A stretch of DNA of 7,837 bases from Deltaproteobacteria bacterium (lineage in GTDB: Bacteria; Desulfobacterota; DSM-4660; Desulfatiglandales; B25-G16), in contig CP070660.1 in assembly GCA_020355145.1 (NCBI GenBank), positions 982,203-990,039 of the forward strand, read 5' to 3'. A program made the position numbers and the translations under genes. Below, piece by piece: positions 1 through 7,053 of the stretch; the first letter of the stretch is position 1, and each line of letters begins with the position of its first letter. The notes under the pieces are model-generated. The model ran no database searches. It had not been told where the DNA came from and was given only the letters and a program-made list of their open reading frames with translations.

Positions 1-69
1 AGAAAGCCGAAAGATAAATTTTCCGGATTGTGGGTTTAGGTTATAGCAAGCTAAATCTGCAGTTTTCGA

Positions 70-192
70 TTGGAAGAATTGCACCAGCGGATAGCTGAAT
101 TGGAAACATTAGATGCAGAGCGCATGAGTGCGGAGGAGGGGCTGCGGAAAAGCGAGAAGGAAACCCAAGCTCGCTTTCATGAGCTTTCAAAG
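70..192 (+). pseudogene. Remnant of a PAS-sensor N-terminal coiled coil
   Basis: The reading frame from about 70 to 192 encodes a heptad-like, Glu/Arg-rich segment (EELHQRIAELE, then AEEGLRKSEKE and ARFHEL). This matches the coiled coil that precedes the first PAS domain in many deltaproteobacterial sensor kinases. It aligns without gaps with the start of the PAS protein at 7054: 13 of 22 residues are identical over the first stretch. An in-frame stop lies at 52-54, there is no ATG start, and no ribosome site precedes the TTG at 70. After about residue 40 the similarity ends and the frame simply reads the antisense of the ilvN 3' end, stopping near 261. The PAS, kinase and start regions are therefore missing. 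I infer a broken remnant of a paralogous sensor gene. A short inverted repeat (AAGCTC, 8-nt loop, GAGCTT, 167-186) lies inside it but has no U-tract. Confidence 0.5.
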
Positions 193-222
193 GTGACAAT
201 CGTGTTGAGGTACAGCACGGTT

Positions 223-717
223 TCATCTCCTAGTAGCTTTACCGCTTCCCCGCTCAAGTGAAATCTTACCCGTTCTGATCGACTCTATAATCTTATAGTG
301 CTTAAAGAGGTTGAAGGCGTTATCAATGGCACTGGTATCGCCGGTTACCTCCAGAATCCACATACGGTTTGAGGAGTCTACAATTCTCGCCTGCACTGCT
401 GTGATGATTTGCAGGATCTCCCCTCGTTGTTTTTCATTCATTTGAATCTTAAGAAGGGCGTGCTCCCTTTCGACTGATTCTTCTCTGCTTATGCCCCAGG
501 CCTTAATTACATGAACTAGTTTCTGAAGCTGTTTGCGTACCTGCTCGAGGACCTTTTCATCCCCCTCAACTACAATGGTAAATCTGCTTTTCCCAGGTCT
601 CTCAGTATGGCCGACACTCAGGCTTTCAATGTTGAACCCCCTCCTCGAGAAGAGAGATGAGATCCTGGTCAAAACGCCCGGGGTATCATCGGTTAGGATA
701 GAGATTGTATGACGCAT
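223..717 (-). CDS. ilvN: Acetolactate synthase small (regulatory) subunit IlvN/IlvH
   Basis: This is the regulatory subunit of acetohydroxyacid synthase. It binds the catalytic IlvB subunit, raises its activity and normally confers feedback inhibition by valine. The protein is 164 aa, the usual length for the family. Residues 3-77 form the N-terminal ACT domain (RHTISILTDDTPGVLTR, then SLFSRRGFNIESLSVG). Gly14 and Asn29 sit where the valine-contacting residues of E. coli IlvH lie. The C-terminal domain begins near VEREHALLKI (residues 83-92) and ends in the family-typical TGKISLERG. The ATG at 717 was chosen over the upstream in-frame extension to 825 because the protein then starts exactly at the ACT domain and AGGAGA lies 7 nt upstream. 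It is cotranscribed with ilvB, whose stop is 11 nt upstream and overlaps this ribosome site, so translational coupling is likely. No ilvC follows. Confidence 0.95.
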   Translation of the reverse strand: MRHTISILTDDTPGVLTRISSLFSRRGFNIESLSVGHTERPGKSRFTIVVEGDEKVLEQVRKQLQKLVHVIKAWGISREESVEREHALLKIQMNEKQRGEILQIITAVQARIVDSSNRMWILEVTGDTSAIDNAFNLFKHYKIIESIRTGKISLERGSGKATRR

Positions 718-728
718 CTGAGTTTCTC

Positions 729-2390
729 CTATTCTTTGTATTCGAGCAAAGTAGATCCTGTAACCATGGGATAGACATTGGAGTTGTCTTCCAGCATGAA
801 ATCGATAACACACGGCCGGCCGCAAGAGAGCCCCTTTTCGATTGCACCTTTAATCTCTTTTTCCTCTGTAACGCGAATCCCGGGCGCTCCCATAGCCTCT
901 GCAAGCTTTGCATAATTGACACTTTTGTCGAAATTGACCGCCTGGTATCTCTTCCCATAGAAGACATCCTGCAGTTGATGAACCATTCCCAGACAATAGT
1001 CATTCATAACGAGAACACAGATGGGTATATTGTACTGGACAGCAGTGGCTATTTGATTACAGGTCATCATAAAGGAGCCGTCACCAGCAATATCAATGAC
1101 AGTTCTGTCAGGTCGAGCGACCTTGGCTCCAATAGCTGCAGGCACACCAAAACCCATGGTACCCAATCCCCCGGAGGTGATAAAGGATCGCGGGGATTCC
1201 GTTGAAATATAGTGGGATGCAAACATCTGATGTTTCCCCACATCTGTTACCAGGATAGGATCTTTCACGACTTGTTCGAGGATTCGTAGAATATTCGGGG
1301 TTGAAACCCCTCCCATTTTTGCAGGAAGGGGATGGGCCTTTGAGATTTCCTTAAGACGCCCAATCCACTCTCTATGTCTCATTTTAGGCAGGAGCCCTTC
1401 AAGTTCTCTCAGTATATTCCTTGCGTCACCGACTATCGGAAGGCAGGAAGACACATTTTTGCTTATCTCAGCTGGATCGATATCAATATGGATGAGCTTC
1501 GCCTGTTTTGCAAACGTATCGAGTGGTCCGGTTGTCCTATCCCCAAGGCGGACCCCTACAGCTATAATCACATCTGCTTCGCTGACAGCGGTGTTGGCCG
1601 CCACCCTTCCATGGTAACCGAGCATGCCAAAGTAGAGCTCATGTGAATTGGGAAAGGTAGATTTACCCATGAGGGTGTTTACAATCGGAATGTCGGCCTT
1701 CTCTGCCACGTTTTGTAAACCTTTGCTTGAATCCGAGTGAAAGACACCTCCCCCTGTTATTATAACTGGTTTCTCTGCAGTCTTGATTAGTTGTACCGCC
1801 TTTTTTATCTGCCCGGGATGACCCTTTATAGTAGGGTTGTAACCCTCAAGAGGGGCTCTGTTCACCCGATCGGCAGAGAACTCTTCAAGTTGAACGTCCC
1901 TCGGGATATCGATGAGCACAGGTCCCTTCCTGCCAGTTGATGCAAGGGAAAAAGCCTGGTCAATAATATGCGGAAGATCTGCCACCTGTTTGACCAGGTA
2001 ATTTTGTTTTGTTATAGGTATTGTTATCCCGGTGATGTCAACCTCCTGGAATGCATCGTTTCCGATCATGGACCTGGATACCTGCCCGGTTATTGCAACG
2101 ATTGGTGAGGAGTCCATATACGCAGTAGCGAGCCCAGTAACAAGATTGGTTGCCCCGGGTCCGCTCGTTGCCAAACATACCCCGACCTTTCCGCTTGCAC
2201 GTGCGTAACCATCAGCCATGTGGGCTGCTCCCTGTTCATGCCTGGTAAGGATATGCTTGATCTTGGATTTTGGCAACTCATCGTAGAAGGGAAGGATTGC
2301 TCCTCCCGGAAGTCCGAAGAGTACCTCAACCCCCTGAGATTCGAGGGATTTGATAATTGCCTTCGCACCTGTTAACCTGCCCTTTTTCAT
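729..2390 (-). CDS. ilvB: Acetolactate synthase large (catalytic) subunit
   Basis: This thiamine-diphosphate enzyme condenses two pyruvates to 2-acetolactate, or pyruvate with 2-ketobutyrate, as the first common step of valine, leucine and isoleucine synthesis. It is 553 aa, typical for the family. The N-terminal PYR domain has PGGAILPFYDEL and RHEQGAAHMADGYAR with the catalytic Glu at residue 52. The middle domain has VGVRLGDRTTG with the conserved Arg285. The C-terminal PP domain has the metal motif starting at GDGS (Asp437). Three positions are unusual. The second residue of the usual Asn-Asn metal pair is Asp464. The plant Pro197 position is Ser105, and the plant Trp574 position is Leu473. 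The start is the ATG at 2390, with GGAGG 4 nt upstream. An in-frame extension to 2423 would run through the ribosome site and the U-tract, so it was rejected. Anabolic type is inferred from the adjacent ilvN. Regulation is probably by the attenuator-like leader at 2406-2501. Confidence 0.96.
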   Translation of the reverse strand: MKKGRLTGAKAIIKSLESQGVEVLFGLPGGAILPFYDELPKSKIKHILTRHEQGAAHMADGYARASGKVGVCLATSGPGATNLVTGLATAYMDSSPIVAITGQVSRSMIGNDAFQEVDITGITIPITKQNYLVKQVADLPHIIDQAFSLASTGRKGPVLIDIPRDVQLEEFSADRVNRAPLEGYNPTIKGHPGQIKKAVQLIKTAEKPVIITGGGVFHSDSSKGLQNVAEKADIPIVNTLMGKSTFPNSHELYFGMLGYHGRVAANTAVSEADVIIAVGVRLGDRTTGPLDTFAKQAKLIHIDIDPAEISKNVSSCLPIVGDARNILRELEGLLPKMRHREWIGRLKEISKAHPLPAKMGGVSTPNILRILEQVVKDPILVTDVGKHQMFASHYISTESPRSFITSGGLGTMGFGVPAAIGAKVARPDRTVIDIAGDGSFMMTCNQIATAVQYNIPICVLVMNDYCLGMVHQLQDVFYGKRYQAVNFDKSVNYAKLAEAMGAPGIRVTEEKEIKGAIEKGLSCGRPCVIDFMLEDNSNVYPMVTGSTLLEYKE

Positions 2391-2405
2391 GATACCTCCA
2401 GGTAG

Positions 2406-2428
2406 AAAATAAAAAACCTGCAACCAGG
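2406..2428 (-). terminator. Candidate ilvB attenuator hairpin with U-tract
   Basis: Read on the - strand, CCTG pairs with CAGG across the tetraloop GTTG (2428-2417). A U-rich run follows directly, six T, one A, four T (2416-2406). Two further A-T pairs are possible if two C are bulged. The stem is short, so as a stand-alone terminator it is weak. It sits between the stop of the putative leader peptide and the ilvB ribosome site, exactly where an attenuator would be. The 5' side of the hairpin (ACCCCT) is also complementary to AGGGGT in the leader's own ribosome site, and CCATA just before it can pair with TATGG inside the leader ORF. Alternative folds are therefore possible. Confidence 0.4.
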
Positions 2429-2441
2429 GGTTATGGTCTGA

Positions 2442-2501
2442 CTATAAGACTTCTTTACTATATTTGCCCATATGAGTCAAGAGCAGCCTTGACCCTTTCA
2501 T
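2442..2501 (-). CDS. Putative ilvB leader peptide (attenuator)
   Basis: This is a 19-codon ORF on the - strand, MKGSRLLLTHMGKYSKEVL. It starts with ATG at 2501 and ends with TAG at 2444-2442. A ribosome site (GAGGGG) lies a few bases upstream of the ATG. The candidate promoter's transcription start would fall about 14 nt before it. It contains three consecutive Leu codons (CTG CTC TTG at codons 6-8) and ends Val-Leu, so 5 of 19 residues are branched-chain. It stops about 50 nt before ilvB, with a hairpin and U-tract in between. This is the layout of a leader peptide that senses charged leucine tRNA, as known for leu and ilv operons of enterobacteria. The function is inferred; the ORF, its ribosome site and its position are seen directly. 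Chance occurrence of so short an ORF cannot be excluded. Confidence 0.45.
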   Translation of the reverse strand: MKGSRLLLTHMGKYSKEVL

Positions 2502-2521
2502 TACCCCTCTTTCAATAGCGC

Positions 2522-2548
2522 ATCATATTTCTATTCATATTTTGTCAA
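2522..2548 (-). promoter_or_regulatory. Candidate ilvB promoter
   Basis: On the - strand there is a perfect -35 box TTGACA (2548-2543) and a -10 box TATGAT (2527-2522). The spacer is 15 nt, shorter than the usual 17. The predicted start near 2515 would give a leader RNA of about 125 nt. The -35 box is one arm of the inverted repeat at 2543-2558. No better sigma-70 match precedes ilvB, although TTGACT further downstream with weaker -10 options is an alternative. Confidence 0.45.
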
Positions 2549-2558
2549 AGTTTTGACA
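2543..2558. promoter_or_regulatory. Inverted repeat TGTCAAA-GT-TTTGACA, candidate operator
   Basis: This is a perfect 7-bp inverted repeat with a 2-bp centre. One arm contains the candidate ilvB -35 box on the - strand; the other contains TTGACA reading toward the + strand operon. It lies in the divergent region between ilvB and the phosphorelay operon. A repressor or activator bound here would cover the ilvB -35 box. I cannot name the protein that binds it. Confidence 0.4.
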
Positions 2559-2611
2559 GAAAGTTCTACTTTTACTTTTAGCTCCACAATTTCCCCATAA
2601 GCTCAAAGGTA

Positions 2612-2652
2612 TTTGATCGGTAGGATCAAAATTTGTATCCAATTCATATAAT
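2612..2652 (+). promoter_or_regulatory. Candidate promoter of the HDOD/phosphorelay operon with upstream inverted repeat
   Basis: A perfect 7-bp inverted repeat (TTTGATC, spacer GGTAG, GATCAAA; 2612-2630) lies 16 nt upstream of a perfect -10 hexamer TATAAT (2647-2652). The right arm occupies the -35 position, and no good -35 consensus is present. That is the arrangement of an activator-dependent promoter. A start near 2659 would give a 5' leader of about 90 nt before the first gene at 2751. The assignment is inferred from sequence pattern alone. Confidence 0.4.
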
Positions 2653-2750
2653 TGATATTTTTGATTTCCTATGTACCTTTATCTCCATCTATTCAAATTG
2701 GCATATCTCTTGCTGCAAAGAAGATAGGGCGAATAAATGAGGGACAGGTA

Positions 2751-3086
2751 ATGGGAATACTAAATATTAACGATATTAAGGAAGGCATGGAATTAGCGGA
2801 GGATATTGTCAATCTTAATGGGATGGTCGTTTTGAAGGCCGGTTCCATAATTACTGAAAGATATATTCAAGCCCTAATGGCTTGGGGAATAGCAGAGGCG
2901 AATATACGGGGCGTGGAAAAGGAGGGTTTGGGGGAGCCGTCTCTGGAGGCGGTGGATCCAGAAGTGATTGCAAGGATAGATAAGGACCTGACATATCTTT
3001 TTCAAAAGACAGATTTAGAAAATCCCATTGTCGCTGAGATATACAGATTGGTGAGAAAAAGAGAGGCTGTGCGAGCTCATGAATAA
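2751..3086 (+). CDS. Small stand-alone KEGM-type domain protein (HD-associated)
   Basis: This soluble 111-aa protein has no signal peptide and no membrane segment. Residues 1-50 (INDIKEGMELAEDI, then NGMVVLKAGSIITERYI and AWGI) resemble the short beta-rich segment that often precedes the HD domain in HD-GYP and related bacterial signalling proteins (consensus-like KxGMxLAxDVxxxxGxxLLxxGxxLT). The rest is helical and charged, ending [15 protein letters not shown]. The ATG at 2751 was chosen because the domain begins immediately after it and an AGG-rich stretch (GAGGGACAGG) precedes it. A longer frame from a TTG at 2652 overlaps the candidate -10 box and was rejected. It overlaps the HDOD gene by 8 nt, so the two are probably translationally coupled. 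I infer that it acts with that protein; no enzymatic residues are evident. Confidence 0.75.
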   Translation: MGILNINDIKEGMELAEDIVNLNGMVVLKAGSIITERYIQALMAWGIAEANIRGVEKEGLGEPSLEAVDPEVIARIDKDLTYLFQKTDLENPIVAEIYRLVRKREAVRAHE

Positions 3087-3954
3087 AGACTCAAATGAGT
3101 ACAAAATCCGGCGTATGATTCAGGGGATAGGCAAGATTTCAACCCTGCCTACCATCTTTGCCAAAGTCAATGAACTTTTGAACGACCCCACAAGCTCTGC
3201 CCATGATTTAGGCAAGGTAATATCAGGGGATCAGGGCCTTACAGCGAGGCTACTGAGGCTTGTCAATTCGACCTTTTATGGGTTTCCGGGTAAGATTGAT
3301 ACGGTTTCCCATGCCGTAACTATAATCGGCTTCAGGCGGCTAAGGGAACTTGTGCTTGGCACCTCAGTTCTGGGCATGTTTAAAGGTTTGGGTGATAACA
3401 TTTCATTCAGAATGGAAGAGTTCTGGAAGCATAGTCTTGCTTGTGGAGTGGCAAGCAAGGTACTGGCGGTATACAGGCGAGAGGAGAATCCAGAGTCATA
3501 TTTCGTGGCAGGTCTACTGCACGATCTCGGCAGGCTAGTTCTTCTGGAAAGTTATTCTGAAAAATACCGGGAGGTCTTTACAATTGTCCAAGATAGGAAC
3601 GCCTTGATTTCGGAGGCAGAAATGGATGTCTTCGGATTCACGCATGCTGAAGTAGCAAAAGAGCTTATATCATTTTGGAGGCTTCCTGACTCTTTACAGG
3701 GCGCCGTGGGTCATCATCACAATCCTCAAGGAGGGCCAGCCTCTTCCAGTTATGCAGATATGGTTCATATTTCAAATATACTTGTGCATGCATGCAAGAT
3801 TGGATCTAGCGGGGAGCGATTTGTTCCACCCTTAAGCCCTGGTGCATGGGAAAGGGTTGGATTAAAGAAAGGCATACTGGAGCCGGCCTTTGAGAAGATT
3901 TATGAACAGTTTGAAGATGCATTTTCTTTCTTTGTTGGTCCTGGGCAGGGGTAA
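3079..3954 (+). CDS. HDOD domain signalling protein
   Basis: This is a cytoplasmic 291-aa protein. The HDOD domain spans about residues 18-215 and includes [15 protein letters not shown], the helix-turn segment around residues 48-66, and [18 protein letters not shown]. The HD-type ligands appear largely retained: His118 (EFWKHS), His148-Asp149 (GLLHDLGRL), His189 (FTHAEV) and a His212-214 triplet. The GYP motif of c-di-GMP phosphodiesterases is absent (HHHNPQGGP instead). HDOD proteins generally act as non-enzymatic signalling or regulatory modules, and catalytic activity here is unknown. The C-terminal ~75 residues are helical and unassigned. The start ATG overlaps the preceding stop (ATGAATAA), and the kinase gene begins 8 nt after its stop, so it is part of the phosphorelay operon. 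It is a candidate output or partner of that relay. Confidence 0.9.
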   Translation: MNKDSNEYKIRRMIQGIGKISTLPTIFAKVNELLNDPTSSAHDLGKVISGDQGLTARLLRLVNSTFYGFPGKIDTVSHAVTIIGFRRLRELVLGTSVLGMFKGLGDNISFRMEEFWKHSLACGVASKVLAVYRREENPESYFVAGLLHDLGRLVLLESYSEKYREVFTIVQDRNALISEAEMDVFGFTHAEVAKELISFWRLPDSLQGAVGHHHNPQGGPASSSYADMVHISNILVHACKIGSSGERFVPPLSPGAWERVGLKKGILEPAFEKIYEQFEDAFSFFVGPGQG

Positions 3955-3962
3955 AAGAGATC

Positions 3963-5750
<1,788 letters not shown>

Positions 5751-5767
5751 CTACCAGAGGGTTTTAG

Positions 5768-6313
5768 ATGGATAAGATAAGGATTCTCGTGGCAGAGGAC
5801 GAAGGCCTAATCCAGAAGCTATATGACAATGGGCTCCATAAGGATGTCTTTGAAACACGAATTGTCTCCAATGGAGAAGAGGCCCTTAAGGTGTACAACG
5901 AATGGAGTCCTGACGTCATCATCCTGGATATCAAGATGCCTATTATGAGTGGTTATTCTGTATTGAGGGAGATACGTGAGAAGAATAAAGACAAGGACAC
6001 CACTATAATTATGGCGACCTCTCTGTCTGCCAGAGATGATGTCATTTCCTGTGGCAAAATTGGCATTCAGGGCTATATAATCAAGCCGATAAAGGTTGGT
6101 GAAGTCGGGGAGAAGGTCTTAGGATATTATCAAAAGGCAAATCCCTTAAAGGGAAGGGCGGCACTGGACAAACTGAGAGAGGTCGGGAAAAGGGAGAGAG
6201 AGGCAAGAATAGTAAACGGCAAAAAAGCTCAAAAAGACGAGAGTGGGGCCGATAGCAAGGAGTCTGAAGAGAGGTCAGAGGAGAGACCCCAAAGGGAAAA
6301 GAGTTCTAACTGA
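5768..6313 (+). CDS. Receiver-domain response regulator with charged C-terminal tail
   Basis: This is a 181-aa protein. Residues 4-122 form a complete receiver domain: acidic Glu10-Asp11, phospho-acceptor Asp54 (VIILDIKMP), Thr84 and Lys106 followed by Pro. No DNA-binding, GGDEF, HD or other output domain follows. Residues about 125-181 are instead a low-complexity, highly charged tail rich in Lys, Arg, Glu and Ser (for example KKAQKDESGADSKESEERSE), probably disordered. The ATG is preceded by AGAGGG. The gap from the kinase stop is 17 nt. It is the expected terminal phospho-acceptor of the relay made with the kinase and the Hpt protein. A role through protein contact, perhaps with the HDOD protein, is inference. 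Confidence 0.93.
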   Translation: MDKIRILVAEDEGLIQKLYDNGLHKDVFETRIVSNGEEALKVYNEWSPDVIILDIKMPIMSGYSVLREIREKNKDKDTTIIMATSLSARDDVISCGKIGIQGYIIKPIKVGEVGEKVLGYYQKANPLKGRAALDKLREVGKREREARIVNGKKAQKDESGADSKESEERSEERPQREKSSN

Positions 6314-6328
6314 GAGGAGGAGGCTTAG

Positions 6329-6700
6329 ATGAAAGAGGACTGGGAGACAAATCCCCCTGTTGATATGGAGGAGGCCCTTGAAATAGTAGACGGCGATGAT
6401 GAATTGCTAAAGGAGATATTCGATGATTTCCTCGAGGACTATCCTGATGCGCTCGCAAAGATCAAGGAGGCTGTTTTAATGAGCGATGCCGACAGCCTTT
6501 ACAGTATGGCCCACAAGCTTAAAGGCATGCTAAAAAATGTGGGTGCTAACACTGCCTCTATTATCGCATCTGAACTTGAAGGCATGGGCAAGAAGCAAGA
6601 TCTGAGCCGGGCAGGGGAGACCCTTAAGAGGCTTGATGAGGTATGTAAAGGGTTGAGGAGTTTTATCCAGCAGATGAAAGACAGGAAAAACACATTCTGA
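6329..6700 (+). CDS. Histidine phosphotransfer (Hpt) protein
   Basis: This 123-aa, largely alpha-helical protein has the Hpt signature AHKLKGMLKNVGA, with phospho-acceptor His62. The preceding helices are acidic (residues 12-40), as is usual in the family. A very strong ribosome site (GGAGGAGG) precedes the ATG, 15 nt after the receiver gene stop. It is expected to shuttle phosphoryl groups between Asp517 of the hybrid kinase and Asp54 of the receiver protein. It is the last gene of the five-gene operon. No strong intrinsic terminator follows; the nearest hairpin is GCCCA/TGGGC at 6718-6732, without a U-tract. Confidence 0.93.
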   Translation: MKEDWETNPPVDMEEALEIVDGDDELLKEIFDDFLEDYPDALAKIKEAVLMSDADSLYSMAHKLKGMLKNVGANTASIIASELEGMGKKQDLSRAGETLKRLDEVCKGLRSFIQQMKDRKNTF

Positions 6701-6874
6701 AAGCTTCCTCAATACATGCCCAAGCACTGGGCGCTTGCCAAACACCCATATCCATAAGTCTTCAAATCCATATTAACCATTCCCTTTCATTAGTCAGACT
6801 GTTTGTATCCTTATGAACACACCGAGCATGCAATCTCATCAGGTATGCATAGAGTAGGATAGCCAAGTGTCAAG

Positions 6875-6917
6875 AGTCTGACACCCTGTCAGACTATGAA
6901 TCAAATTGGCCTATAAT
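6875..6917 (+). promoter_or_regulatory. Candidate operator and promoter of the PAS sensor gene
   Basis: A perfect 9-bp inverted repeat (AGTCTGACA, spacer CCC, TGTCAGACT; 6875-6895) is followed 16 nt later by a consensus -10 hexamer TATAAT (6912-6917). The right arm takes the place of a -35 box, which is otherwise poor. With no U-tract after it and a promoter box downstream, a protein-binding site is more likely than a terminator. The predicted start near 6924 leaves a 130-nt leader before the ATG at 7054. A sigma-54 site was considered here but its spacing is wrong. Confidence 0.45.
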
Positions 6918-6954
6918 ACTTGCACAAAGAAGCTTTAATCATATGGAATTACAG

Positions 6955-6989
6955 GTAATTATCTCTCTGCACTGTTTTGGCATAATTAC
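6955..6989 (+). repeat. Inverted repeat in the 5' leader of the PAS gene
   Basis: GTAATTAT (6955-6962) and ATAATTAC (6982-6989) form a perfect 8-bp inverted repeat with a 19-nt loop. Two more pairs are possible with one bulged G. It lies between the candidate promoter and the start codon, so it could form a stem-loop in the leader RNA or be a protein site. The stem is AT-rich, so chance is possible. Confidence 0.3.
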
Positions 6990-7053
6990 TGCAGAATATT
7001 CACTATGATGAAGTATGCTTATATGGAAGTAACTGTTAACTTAGGGGTCTCTC

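Larger units (their letters stand above)
6701..7053. other. Non-coding spacer between the phosphorelay operon and the PAS gene
   Basis: I find no credible gene in these 353 bases. The spacer holds a 5-bp hairpin (6718-6732) that might weakly end the operon, three copies of the octamer GTCAGACT or its complement (6793-6800, 6875-6882 inverted, 6888-6895), a perfect TATAAT at 6912-6917, and an 8-bp inverted repeat at 6955-6989. The sequence is more AT-rich than the flanking genes. Confidence 0.6.

Noticed and set aside
167..186. Terminator for ilvN (AAGCTC/GAGCTT hairpin)
   Set aside because: A 6-bp stem with an 8-nt loop but no T-run on the - strand side; it lies inside the PAS remnant and may be chance.
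718..825. N-terminal extension of IlvN
   Set aside because: It overlaps the ilvB 3' end, has no homology to the family, and a good ribosome site precedes the ATG at 717.
705..1205. 166-aa open frame on the + strand opposite ilvB
   Set aside because: It is antisense to a strongly conserved enzyme gene, resembles no known protein, and has no ribosome site.
2671..2727. Second leader peptide, on the + strand, with a Leu run
   Set aside because: It has an ATG and a YLLLQ stretch but no ribosome site, no terminator hairpin follows, and the downstream genes are signalling genes with no reason for leucine attenuation.
2652..2750. N-terminal extension of the small KEGM protein from a TTG at 2652
   Set aside because: It would start within the candidate -10 box, has no ribosome site, and the domain similarity begins at the ATG at 2751.
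6718..6732. Intrinsic terminator of the phosphorelay operon
   Set aside because: The GCCCA/TGGGC hairpin has only five pairs and no U-tract follows; it is noted only as a weak possibility.
6908..6924. Sigma-54 promoter (TGGC ... TTGC) upstream of the PAS gene
   Set aside because: The spacing between TGGC and TTGC is 9 nt instead of 7, so the GG and GC elements are two bases too far apart. A sigma-70 TATAAT lies within the same stretch.
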